NCBI GenBank assembly: GCA_022844165.1
Contig: JALHMH010000026.1
Location: 1-64,000 of the forward strand
Length of the DNA: 64,000 nucleotides
From: Lysobacterales bacterium
GTDB taxonomy: Bacteria; Pseudomonadota; Gammaproteobacteria; Xanthomonadales; SZUA-5
Direction: 5' to 3'
A model generated the notes under the pieces. That model made no database searches, was not told the DNA's origin, and was given only the letters and a program-made list of their open reading frames with translations. Every line of letters begins with the position of its first letter. The first letter of the stretch is position 1. Below, piece by piece: positions 43,580 to 53,700 of the stretch. The translations under genes were made by a program, and so were the position numbers.

Positions 43580-45484
43580 TCAGTCCGACAGCTGCGCGCG
43601 TTCGATCTCCTGAAGCGAACCGCCATGCAGCCGCAGTTCGACCAGCTGGTCGGCGCTGAGCGCAAAGATGCGCTCGCCGACGAAAAACACACGGGCGTTG
43701 CCATACCAGTCGTAACAGCTCAACTCGCAGTCTCGCGCCGGTTGTGCTCGCGATGCCATATCGACCACACCCAGTTGGCGTAAGCGCTGCTCACTCATGT
43801 CGACCAACAACACATCTGATACCGCTTCGGTCTGATCCAGATCTTTCCCAACACGCTGGTTGGATACCACGGGCAGTCCGAACACGGCGCGTCCCAGGTG
43901 GGGACGGCCGGCGTTGAACGCATGGCTGCGCGACTCGGCCTGCCGGTAACCAACGACGTCGATCTGATCGTACAGACGCGGCTTGGGATGGTCTGGCAAC
44001 AGCGCAAAACGCATGCCGCCGCTTGACGCCCCGACCAACACCATGTGGTTCAGGGCAGGCTCCAATCGCTGCGGCCAGAAATCCAGGGCTACCTCGGACA
44101 TGTCATCGCTGTGCAGGTCCAGCGCGATCAAGGCCGCGCTGCGCTCCTCGTCGTCGTCGGTCCCGCGCACCAGATAGGCCGCGCGGTTCGTCATACGAAC
44201 GTTCGATTCCGCAATACCTGGAAGCGAGCGATGTGGCGTAACGAAGTTGCCCGCAGCGGAAAAAGCGCCAGGCTCGATTCGATACACGAGCAGCGAACGC
44301 TCCTTTCCCTGGCCGGCGTTTGCCAGCGCATGCAGCCGTTCATCCAGCTGTTTCAGCGAAAACTGGTTGCGAATCTCGCCGCGAATTCGGACCATCGTTG
44401 GCCCGTTGGATTCACCGAGCGGGAAGCGCACCAGCCAGGTCTGGCGACTGGCCGCCAATTGTCGATCGCTACGGCGTGGGCTCCATCCCCAGGCGCTGAA
44501 TTCTGGATCCAGATACAGTTCATCGTCCCAGGCGGGCAGCGCCAGATACGCGGCTGACGGACCAACATAGAGTTCCGAGGGGCCATCGCTCAGGACGCCG
44601 CGCGCATCGCATTCGAAATGCCCGGCGTCCAAGGCCGACAGCGCACAGCTCAACAGCAGATGCAGCGTCGGGCGGTCGGATACGAGCCCAGGCATCAACA
44701 ATTGCGGCACCTCCACCAACGGGCGACCCGCCGATCTATGTTCGGCGGCCCGGCGCCACGTCGGCCAGACCACGCGCTGCCCGAATTCGAGTGTCAGCGA
44801 CTGTTTGAAGACCAGCCGATCGCCATGCAGCCGCATGCCGTAGTTCTCGCCGCTGAAATAATCGTCGCTCGTCAGCGTGTAGTGCCAGTCGCGGTGCAAG
44901 CGACCGGCGGCATCCAGGCGAAAACCGATCAGTTGGCTGCCGCCGCCATATCCGAGCAGTACGATGCGCCCGTCCAGTGCCAGGATTTCGTCGTACCACA
45001 CGCCGAAACCCGAGTCATCCGTGGCGGCCAGTTGTTGATCGACGACCCGCAAACCGCTGTGCCCGGCGCCGCTCAGCGCAATGCTGTACAACGTTCCTTT
45101 GCGCAGCACGATCAGAAAGTCGCCCGACTTCTTGACGATGCCGCCTTCGTCGATTCCGGCTTCCTGATTGTTCGTGACCACATCCGCCGCGGCAATCCGG
45201 CTACCGGTCACGACGATGTTGTCCAGATCCCGTTGCTCCGCCAAACACCGCGAGCGATCGGGGTGAGCAACGCATTTCGCTTCGTCGTTCGCAAACTTGC
45301 GCGCCATCGCCAAACGTTGCAGGGCCGTCAACCGCTGCTGCAGGGCAGCGCTGGATTGAATGACCGGCTCCCCGCCGCGAGCTTCCCGCCACGCGCGTTC
45401 GATGGCCTGATCCTGCGGCGTGCGATGAACGCACGCACTCAGCAGCAGGATCAACAGCATCGGTACAATCCTGGCGGTGTGCAT
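43580..45484 (-). CDS. Beta-propeller domain lipoprotein
   Basis: A 634-residue protein. ATG at 45484 gives a lipoprotein signal (LLILLLSAC), with GAGGG upstream; an earlier ATG at 45523 is possible. After a helical region (RLTALQRLAMARKFANDEAK) comes NIVVTGSRIAAADVVTNNQE then AGIDEGGIVKKSGDFLIVLR. The rest alternates four-strand blades (GFGVWYDEILALDGRIVLLG, YGMRLHGDRLVFKQSLTLE, DIPR-like loops) ending LRLHGGSLQEIERAQL, as in proteins with a C-terminal beta-propeller domain of the PF09826 type. Role unknown; probably an outer-membrane or periplasmic binding scaffold. The VVTGSRI stretch resembles the plug start of TonB-dependent receptors. Confidence 0.82.
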   Translation of the reverse strand: MHTARIVPMLLILLLSACVHRTPQDQAIERAWREARGGEPVIQSSAALQQRLTALQRLAMARKFANDEAKCVAHPDRSRCLAEQRDLDNIVVTGSRIAAADVVTNNQEAGIDEGGIVKKSGDFLIVLRKGTLYSIALSGAGHSGLRVVDQQLAATDDSGFGVWYDEILALDGRIVLLGYGGGSQLIGFRLDAAGRLHRDWHYTLTSDDYFSGENYGMRLHGDRLVFKQSLTLEFGQRVVWPTWRRAAEHRSAGRPLVEVPQLLMPGLVSDRPTLHLLLSCALSALDAGHFECDARGVLSDGPSELYVGPSAAYLALPAWDDELYLDPEFSAWGWSPRRSDRQLAASRQTWLVRFPLGESNGPTMVRIRGEIRNQFSLKQLDERLHALANAGQGKERSLLVYRIEPGAFSAAGNFVTPHRSLPGIAESNVRMTNRAAYLVRGTDDDEERSAALIALDLHSDDMSEVALDFWPQRLEPALNHMVLVGASSGGMRFALLPDHPKPRLYDQIDVVGYRQAESRSHAFNAGRPHLGRAVFGLPVVSNQRVGKDLDQTEAVSDVLLVDMSEQRLRQLGVVDMASRAQPARDCELSCYDWYGNARVFFVGERIFALSADQLVELRLHGGSLQEIERAQLSD

Positions 45485-45558
45485 CTTGGTACCCTCGGTG
45501 GCCACGGTTTGGTCGATGATCAAAACTCAGGTTGATCCATCATTCGATTCGCCTGACG

Positions 45559-46167
45559 TCATCGGTCGGCATCAAATTCTTCCAGCGTTGTTGTCAGATC
45601 GGACCTGAGCTGCAATGTGGTCGAAATTTCCCAGTCCAGCTCGCGCGCAATGGACTGTGGCGACGAGTCCGGGGGAAGTTTGGCCAATCGCCCGAGTGCA
45701 TTGACAACACGCGCCTGGCGGTCCTGCACCAATTCCTGAAGCTCGTAGGCGCGCGCCGCGCGTATTCGCCAGTCCAGCTCGATGCTGGCGGCCGCACTTG
45801 AACCCTGCATCACGTCATACGCTGCACTTGATAACAACGCCAGGTTGAAGCCCAGTTCCAACTCGCTACCTTCGCTCGCAGCGTTGACGAGGGAACGGAT
45901 TTGCGCCAACGCTTTCGACAACGACGCCTGCGAACGCGCAAGCTCTTCGCGGTTGGCCTGCATCTCGGCCAGCACGGCCGCGCGCAAGGTCTCCGATTCC
46001 AGACGTTGATTGCGCTCCGCGCGCCACGCATCCACGGCAAAGGCGAGCAATACCGCGCCGACAATCGACACCACCTCGACCAGCAACTCTGGCCAACGCT
46101 CAGCCAAACGACCAACAAAGGTGCGGAATGGTCGACGGGCGGGTGCCGAGGGAAATCCTTCGGACAT
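45559..46167 (-). CDS. Small single-pass membrane protein of unknown function
   Basis: A 202-residue protein. One membrane helix near the N-terminus (LLVEVVSIVGAVLLAFAVDA, about residues 28-47) is followed by WRAERNQRLESETLRAAVLA and a long soluble helical region. The pattern (L-x-x-E-x-x-x-I-x-x-G-x-L-L-A-x-A-x-D-x-W) is common in uncharacterised membrane proteins (DUF6090-like in my recollection). No catalytic motif. It is separated from the propeller lipoprotein gene by 74 bases on the same strand and divergent from the giant-protein cluster. Confidence 0.75.
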   Translation of the reverse strand: MSEGFPSAPARRPFRTFVGRLAERWPELLVEVVSIVGAVLLAFAVDAWRAERNQRLESETLRAAVLAEMQANREELARSQASLSKALAQIRSLVNAASEGSELELGFNLALLSSAAYDVMQGSSAAASIELDWRIRAARAYELQELVQDRQARVVNALGRLAKLPPDSSPQSIARELDWEISTTLQLRSDLTTTLEEFDADR

Positions 46168-46373
46168 CGATCAGATTCCAGTGCAGAGGGCAAACACGCG
46201 ATACTCAGCGCGATAAAGGCGCGACTTTCGGCGCTCCGCACTAGCATGCCTCAACCGGTCGACTTCGGCGAAAAGGCCAGGCCATTTTCGCGGAGCGTTC
46301 AGACGCGATCCGCTCTTCGACAACGTCGGCGCGACCCAACCGATGCGCCTGAGCGCTCCGTCTATGTAAAGTT

Positions 46374-46403
46374 TTGAACATTCCGCCGAAGTCGTGAGAT
46401 AGT
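46374..46403 (+). promoter_or_regulatory. Candidate promoter for giant surface-protein cluster
   Basis: TTGAAC (46374-46379) as -35 and GATAGT (46398-46403) as -10 with an 18-base spacer, each matching four of six consensus positions. A start near 46410 would leave a leader of about 43 bases before the ATG at 46453, with GGGGGAG at 46444-46450 as ribosome-binding site. This is the only plausible sigma-70-like pair seen in the 285-base gap. Confidence 0.4.
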
Positions 46404-46452
46404 CGTCGACCTTCGTCCGCGTCTGGACGTGGGCCGCTCGACAGGGGGAGCG

Positions 46453-49400
46453 ATGAGGTATTCAAGGCAGTGGGCGAGCGGCTTCTTGGCGTCCTTTTTC
46501 CTGGCCTTGGCTGGTCCGGCGGCCGGGCTTGACGTATCCGGGGCAATTTCCAGCAATGCCACATGGCGCTTAACCGATTCGCCGATTCGCGTTGTCGGCG
46601 ATGTCGAAGTGATCGGAAATGCGCGATTGACGATCGAAGCGGGCGTGCGCGTCGAATTTTTGCCAAACACACGCTTGGACATTCGCCGGGGCGCGTTGAT
46701 TGCCGTTGGTACCGTGGTGGCTCGAATCGAAATGACGAGCGCTTCGACGAACCCGGTGCCGGGCGATTGGGGGCCGTTGAAGTTTCATGAACTCACATTC
46801 GATGATGTTGCGCAGCTCGCTTTTGTCGATGTTCGTTATGGTAACGGAATTGCGATTGAGCGCTCCTCGCCACGGATCAGTCACACGCACCTGAGCCATC
46901 ACGCGGGCCCGGCGATCTCGATCGACCTTGAGTCCTCCCCCGTCGGGATCGGGTTGACCGCAACGGACAATGGGCTGAATGGCATTCTTGTTCCAGCCGG
47001 CACGATCGTCGGCTCGGTGCGTTGGGGCCTCGTTGGGATCCCCTATGTGGTTCAACAGGGAGCGGTGATCGTTGGATTGCCGCCGCTGACGTTAACGCCG
47101 CCAACGGCTGACGTTCGCGTCGGCGCGACGCGGACCTATACCGTTGGATTGGCTAAAGCGGCGCCAGCAGGTGGCTGGACCTTCGATGTGGTCTCATCTG
47201 CACCGAGCACCGCCAGCGTGCCAGCGATGGTGACCATTCCGGCTGGAGCCACAAGCACGACGTTCGACGCGACAGGTGTAGACGCAGGCCAGGCGACGAT
47301 CGCCGTCAGTCGCCTCGAACTGGGCGCGGCGGCATCATCATTAACGGTGCTTCCACCGATCGCATTGAGGATCGATCCGCCAGACCGCGCGGTCGGTGTC
47401 GGCGAGGAGGCGTTTGTGACAGTGCGCAGCGATGCGCCGATCTCAGGCGCACCGGTGGAAGTGGCGATCGAATCATCAGTACCGGGCATCGTGGATGTGC
47501 CGGCCTCGGTGATCCTGTTCACCAACCAGTCGTCGGCATCGATACCGGTCACCGGTATTGCACTTGGTACCACGACATTGACTGTCTCAGCGCCGGGGTT
47601 CGTTGCCGGTACGAGCACGATTTCCGTGCAGTCGCGGTTCCTTCGTTTCGGCCCGCTTGGAATTGTCCGGCCGGGTCAAACAGCGCAGATCGAAGTGCAG
47701 TCCAGCGAGGCAGCGCCTGCGGGCGGCTTGCCGGTGACACTGACCAGTGCTTCGCCGTCGGTAGCGACCATCGCGCCGCTGGTGACCATCGCCGAAGGGA
47801 CGAGCAGCACCTTTGCAACGGTGCAGGGTATTGCGCGCGGTCAAAGTACTGTGACGGCGAGTTCTCCGGGCTTCCAACCTGGCAGCGCGTCAATTGTGGT
47901 TGATGATCTGGCGCTTGGCTTCGAACCCACCGGGCCAGTCACGATTCCCCGTGGCCTGGGTCGTGACGTCCTGGTCCGCATCAATCGCCCTGCGCCCGCC
48001 GGCGGGCTCACGGTCACGGTCTCGGCGTCCTCCAGCAACGCCACGGTAGCGCCTTCTATCGTCACGATTCCAGAAGGTACGTTGGCGGCATCCAACGTCG
48101 TTCGACTCACGGGCGCAATCGACGGCCCATCGCTGATCCGCGCAACTGCGGCCGGCGCGCTCGATGGGAATTTGAGTGTTACCGTGAGCACTCAACCGCA
48201 GTTGGTAGTCAACGGACCGAATCCGATCCGCGTTGCGCGCGGATTCGCGTTCGAGATTGGTGTGACGCGCTCTGGCAATAGTGGGCCGCTCGCCTACGCT
48301 GAGCCGGTTGTGGTGACTCTTTCGGCCACCGGAGCCTCGCGTGTGTCCTTCCCGGCGGTGGTAACGATTCCTGCGGGCCAGTCGGAGGCTCGTTTCCGAC
48401 TCGTGGGGGTTGTCGTCGGCGCCGCAACACTCACCGCGTCGGCGACCGGCTATACGCCGTCTTCTGCAAGGGCCATCGAAGTTGGCGAACCACGCCTTTT
48501 CCTTTCGTCTCTGGATACGCAACGGATCGTCGGCGCTGCCCGCGATGATTTTAGCGTGCGCCTCGACGTCGCAAATGGCTTCGGGCAACTTGCTCCCGTC
48601 GATATCGACATCGGTGTTGCGACGTCCGCTGCGAACCCGCCGAATGTGATCGAGGGCATTTTTCCCGCAATCAGTGGCGGAAATCTCATCAACACGGTGC
48701 GCGTGCGCACCGGCACTCAGATTTCGACGGCCGCATTTGTCGGCTCACCGACCGCCGCAGGAACCTATCAGATTGCTGCCAATCTGCCATCGGCGCCATC
48801 GGTGTTCTCCGACACACAGACGGTTGTGGCGTCTGCGCCAAGACTGGAGTTCGACTCCGAACAAACGAGCATTTCGGTGGGTCGCGGTCTGCGGCGCAAA
48901 GTGCCTTTGTACCTTCGACACGCCGGAGTCCCAGTGGCCCTGGCCAACGATCTGCCGATCTCCTTGCAGTCGAGCACAGCGGATGTGACGGTACCCAGTG
49001 TCGTCATTCTGCCCGCGGGCGAATCGAGCATCGAAATTCCGATCGACGGTGTTGCCCTGGGCGCTGCCGAGGTGAGTGCGAGTGCGCCGGATGTCGATCC
49101 AACGGAGCAGGCGCTCAATGTCGAAGTCGTCGAGGCCAGTCTCAGGTTTGATCAGTTCTTTGCCACCAGTCAGATCATCGGCACACCCAGAGTGCCCGTC
49201 AGTCTGATTTTTGACGATGGGGTCTCGAACCAGGATCGGTCGGTGATGATCGAGTTGATCGAGCGCGATCCCGAAAACGTCGTTCCGGGTCTGTTTGCGG
49301 AAGCAACGGGGGCGACTGCGCTCGGACCCTGGCAGTTGTCCGAAGATAGTCCGCAACCGACGAACAGTGCAGGCGGACCTTACTTCTACGTCGGCTCCGC

Positions 49401-50745
49401 CAATGAACCGGGTAGCTATCGCCTGCGTGTGTCGATACCCGGGATTGGGCAATGGACATCAGAACTCGTTGAGGTGTCGGGCGACGAGTTTGGGTTCAAT
49501 GGGGGAACACCACTGGTCATTGGGCGTGACCTGACCTCGACGGCAATGTTGGTGAGTCGTATCGGGTTGCCGTTGGAACAAGCGCTGACGATTGTGCTCA
49601 CCAACCCGAACCCTGCCGCACTTTCCATGCCGGCAACCGTGACCTTGCCGGCACATCAGAGTGCGGTAACGGTGCCGATTCGCGGACTCGCGGCCAGTGA
49701 CTGGTCGACAGTCGAGTTCACCACCGTTGAACGCCCGGATTTGAGCTCGTCGTTCGACGTGCAAGTGATCGAACCGGTGTTTGCGGTGGAGGAGCTGGCG
49801 GATACGCGAGGCGTCGCTGGCGAACGCGATAGTGTGTACGTGCGCTGGCATGTGCCGGGATCCTATGACCAACAGCAGTTCAGCGACACGCCCGTGAATG
49901 TGCAATTGGCGCTGGTGGATCGAACACCAGCAGGTATCGTCGACGGCATCTTCAGCTCGATCAACGGCGCTGCGCAAGACGCTCAATTGACGATACCCGC
50001 GGGTCAAGCCAGCTCGCTGGTTGCAGGCGGCGGCCGTCGTTACATCGGATCGCCACAGGCGACCGGCAGCTATCGCGTGCGCTCATCTGCGGCTGGCATA
50101 GCCCCTGCCGATTCGGTGCTGCAGTCGGTCGTGATGCCGGCGTATCAATTTTCCGACTCTGTCGCATTTGTTGGGCGGCGACTGCGTGCTGAAGTTCCGA
50201 TCCGTCGAATCGTTGCAGGCAGATTCGAACCTGCCGGTTCCGCAGTTGAACTGTCGCTTTCGACAACGGCGTCAGGCTTGATCGATGTGCCCAGCAGTGT
50301 GACGCTGCTTCCCGGCCACGCATCGGTTGCCGTGCCGACGGACGGCGTGACGCTCGGCGCTCTGTTGCTCAGGGCGACCGCGCCTGGCTTCGATGCTGCC
50401 GAGACCGAAGTTCGTGTCGTTACACCTCGATTGATGATCGGCAACGTGCCCGCAAGTCTCTCGGTCGGTCAGGCGCAGAGCATCAGCGTGCGCCTGGAGG
50501 TTCCGATCAGCGCAACTCTGGCGCTGGAGAACCAGCGCCCAAGCGCACCCTTGACCGTCGACCTGACGAGCGCTGTCCCAAGTGTTGCCACGATTGTCCC
50601 ACAATTGGTGATTCCACCGACTGCCAGCGGCGTCGATGGCGCAACACTCAACGGACTTGCGCCGGGGTTTACGACCATCAGTGTCAGCGCGACCGGACTG
50701 GATGGCCAGACGAGCGGTGATATCGCGGTGAGCCGCCATGATTAA
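46453..50745 (+). CDS. Giant exported protein 1: beta-helix plus Ig-like repeats of two classes
   Basis: A 1430-residue protein. A signal peptide (WASGFLASFFLALAGPAAGL) precedes an N-terminal right-handed beta-helix-like module (about 25-200; GDWGPLKFHELTFDDVAQLA, GPAISIDLES). The rest is Ig-like. Class A units (about 90 residues, with V-G-x-G near the start and VTIPAG-x-S in the middle) occur about nine times. Class B units (about 110-130 residues, with G-I/L-F and a closing GSPxxxGxYRxxxxxxG) occur three times, at about 48480, 49137 and 49771. Order: A five times, then B-A three times, then A. Cysteine is rare and no LPXTG or anchor is seen; it ends QTSGDIAVSRHD. It shares its first module with giant protein 2 and overlaps it by eight bases. 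ATG chosen for GGGGGAG upstream. Confidence 0.85.
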   Translation: MRYSRQWASGFLASFFLALAGPAAGLDVSGAISSNATWRLTDSPIRVVGDVEVIGNARLTIEAGVRVEFLPNTRLDIRRGALIAVGTVVARIEMTSASTNPVPGDWGPLKFHELTFDDVAQLAFVDVRYGNGIAIERSSPRISHTHLSHHAGPAISIDLESSPVGIGLTATDNGLNGILVPAGTIVGSVRWGLVGIPYVVQQGAVIVGLPPLTLTPPTADVRVGATRTYTVGLAKAAPAGGWTFDVVSSAPSTASVPAMVTIPAGATSTTFDATGVDAGQATIAVSRLELGAAASSLTVLPPIALRIDPPDRAVGVGEEAFVTVRSDAPISGAPVEVAIESSVPGIVDVPASVILFTNQSSASIPVTGIALGTTTLTVSAPGFVAGTSTISVQSRFLRFGPLGIVRPGQTAQIEVQSSEAAPAGGLPVTLTSASPSVATIAPLVTIAEGTSSTFATVQGIARGQSTVTASSPGFQPGSASIVVDDLALGFEPTGPVTIPRGLGRDVLVRINRPAPAGGLTVTVSASSSNATVAPSIVTIPEGTLAASNVVRLTGAIDGPSLIRATAAGALDGNLSVTVSTQPQLVVNGPNPIRVARGFAFEIGVTRSGNSGPLAYAEPVVVTLSATGASRVSFPAVVTIPAGQSEARFRLVGVVVGAATLTASATGYTPSSARAIEVGEPRLFLSSLDTQRIVGAARDDFSVRLDVANGFGQLAPVDIDIGVATSAANPPNVIEGIFPAISGGNLINTVRVRTGTQISTAAFVGSPTAAGTYQIAANLPSAPSVFSDTQTVVASAPRLEFDSEQTSISVGRGLRRKVPLYLRHAGVPVALANDLPISLQSSTADVTVPSVVILPAGESSIEIPIDGVALGAAEVSASAPDVDPTEQALNVEVVEASLRFDQFFATSQIIGTPRVPVSLIFDDGVSNQDRSVMIELIERDPENVVPGLFAEATGATALGPWQLSEDSPQPTNSAGGPYFYVGSANEPGSYRLRVSIPGIGQWTSELVEVSGDEFGFNGGTPLVIGRDLTSTAMLVSRIGLPLEQALTIVLTNPNPAALSMPATVTLPAHQSAVTVPIRGLAASDWSTVEFTTVERPDLSSSFDVQVIEPVFAVEELADTRGVAGERDSVYVRWHVPGSYDQQQFSDTPVNVQLALVDRTPAGIVDGIFSSINGAAQDAQLTIPAGQASSLVAGGGRRYIGSPQATGSYRVRSSAAGIAPADSVLQSVVMPAYQFSDSVAFVGRRLRAEVPIRRIVAGRFEPAGSAVELSLSTTASGLIDVPSSVTLLPGHASVAVPTDGVTLGALLLRATAPGFDAAETEVRVVTPRLMIGNVPASLSVGQAQSISVRLEVPISATLALENQRPSAPLTVDLTSAVPSVATIVPQLVIPPTASGVDGATLNGLAPGFTTISVSATGLDGQTSGDIAVSRHD

Positions 50746-53700
50746 TCTTGGTGCGATGGCGTTACGTCAAGACACTCCCGGCTACGCTGAAGCGTTCGGC
50801 AGGAAGTACCTGACGTCGGCGACGCTCCCTGTGTCGCGCAGCGGCTGTATCTGCGCCGGTTTGCCGCGAGGTCGCGCCAGGCTCTGGCCCGCAGTGTTGT
50901 TGTGTATACCGATTTTCGCGCAGGCGGCGGACCTGACGCTGAGCGACGGCGTTGTCGTCAAGTTCGGCGGCGATGCCGAGCTGATTTCGCGCGATACATT
51001 GCGCACCGAGGGGCAGGTGGTGTTCACCAGCCTGCACGATTCGACTGTCGGTGGTGCGACGTTGGTCAACGGGCCGGCACCCCAGCCCGGCGACTGGAAA
51101 GGCATCGAACTGGCTCCCGGCGCCCTGGTCGCCGACACGCGTCTCGACAATGCCGAGATACGTTATGCCGGTGCGGGTCAAGCCGGTGGCGGATTGCGTT
51201 TCTCGCGCCTCGCGTACACCTTCGAGAACCTGAGGCTGTGGCGCAACACCATCGGCATTCGCGCCAGTCTCGGCGGAGTAGCGGCGATCGCGGAGAGTCG
51301 ATTTGCCGAAAACGGTATTGGCGTGATCGCTGATACAGGGGCTACCCCACACATTGTGGCCTCCGAACTATTCACCAACACCACTCTTGGCGTGCAGAAC
51401 CTGGCGCCCGTCAATGTGCTTCTGGCGCGCGGCAATTGGTGGGGGCATCCCAGCGGCCCGGCCGATCCGATCGCCAATCCCGCGGGCCAGGGCGATGCTG
51501 TCACCGCTGGCGTCGACTACGGCCAATTCCTGACCGCACCGCCTCTGCTGCGCTGCACAGTGCGTGCAGCGGACCATGTCTACAACGTTATTCGGCGAAC
51601 CGTGACGGTGGCTCTGGCATGCCGCAACGCGATCGAGTACCGGCTCTCGGAAAGTACCGCCTTCAGCGAGCCGTTTGCGCCCATGGCAAGCACGGGCACG
51701 TTCAGATTGTCGCCATCGCCCGGGAGCAAAACGGTCTACGCGGAGTATCGCGGCGCATTGGGGCAAACGCGCGTCGTGCAGATACCGCAGCCCTTTGTCT
51801 ATACGCCGACGACGCCGCTGGTGACGTTTCAGGCACCGGCAGCCAATGCGGCACTCTCCGAAAACACAACCATCCGTGTCACGGCGACCGATCCCCTTGG
51901 CATCGTCGGTGTCGAATTTCGCGCCAACGATTGGGTTCTGGGCAGCGATAACGAGGCACCGTACGAGTGGCCTTGGGACATCTCCGCGATCCCGGACGGA
52001 CCGTACACGCTGACGGCGATCGCCACCAACAGCGACGAACGCAGCGGTCAGACCTCGCGCCAGGTACGCATCGAACGTCTGGAACCACAGCCCGACAGCT
52101 ATACCTTCCCCGAAGGCGAGGTGCTGTTCGTCGGCGCGCCAGGCCTGTTGGCGAACGACCAGACAGGTACCGGTGCGACCATTGAAGTGACGCAACAACC
52201 CAGTTGGGGCGTGCTCAATGTCGCCAACGATGGCAGTTTCGTGTATCGCCCGGACACGACGGACCGCAATGGCACAACGACGTTTCGTTATCGCCTGCGC
52301 TTAGGCGCACAAGCGTCGCCAGCGGTCGCCGTGACTTTGAACGTCACGGCGGTCAACGATTCTCCTGAGGCCAGGGACGATCTATACCTGACCGATGAAA
52401 ACGTCGGTCTGGATATCGCCGCCCCCGGCGTTTTGGAGAACGACACAGATGTGGACAGCGCCGGACTGATCGCCGAGTTGGTGGTGGGTCCAACGCGCGG
52501 CACGCTGCTGTTGCGTGCCAATGGCTCGTTCAACTATGTGCCAGAGGTCAATTTCGTCGGCCAGGACGAGTTCTTTTACCGTGTGCGCGATCCGGAAGGC
52601 GCAATCGCGCAAGCCACTGTCATTCTCAATGTCACCCAGCCGCCGACCGCGACCAACGACGTCTATTTGTTGGATGTCAATCAGTTTCTTGAGGTGCTCG
52701 ATGCGCAACAGGGGATCATTGCGAACGATCTCGATCCGCCCGAAGACGACCCGCTGACGGCGCTGCTGGTGACGCCACCGGCCAATGGCACTTTGATCCT
52801 GCAGACCAACGGCACCTTCACCTATCGACCCAACAGCGATTTCCAAGGCCTCGATCCCTTTACCTATCGGGTGACCGATGGCCGCTCAAGCTCGAATCTG
52901 GCGACGGTCACCCTGGCCGTTGGCGTCACCGGCCTGCCACGTGGCGTCAATGACGCCTACCAAGGCACAGAAGATCAGGAACTGGTGGTCAATGCGGCCA
53001 ACGGTGTGCTCGCCAACGACACCGATGCCGACACGCCGCGTGAGGAACTCGAAGTGTTCCTGGTGGCCTATGACAGCAGTTTCCCGGATGGCGCGTTTAC
53101 CGACCGTAATCAAATCACACTGAATCTCGACGGCAGCTTCAGCGTCCGGCCGCGTGCCAACTTTAACGGCCCCACCTGGTTTTTGTACGAAATATATGAC
53201 GGCACCAGTCGCAGCAACGCCACGCGGGTCGACCTCGACATCCAACGGGTTAACGACGGGGTGATGGCCGAAGATGATGTGTACGGCACGCGGCGGAATG
53301 AACTGCTGCGCGTGCCGTCTGCCGGGCGCAATCACATCAATCGCAATGATCGCTACGACGATGATTTTGCAGTGGCTTACGAAACGGTCGGCACGCCGCC
53401 GATCGGCACCGTGACCTGGGGTGCCGGCGGCAGTTTCACCTATGCACCGCCGCAGGATTTTGCGGGATTCGATGAGTTTACCTATCGCGTGTATCAAGTC
53501 GAAACGGGCATCGCCGATACCGCACTGGTGCGTATCCGGACGAATGCACCACCAGTGGGTGTTGCCGACGTGTACACCGTCGATGAAGACACTGTCACCA
53601 TCGTGACGCCGTCGGTATTGACCAACGACAGCGACCCGGATGGCGATCCGATTCGCACGACCAGCCTGGGTGTGGGCGGGCGCGACAGCTTTTACGCCCA

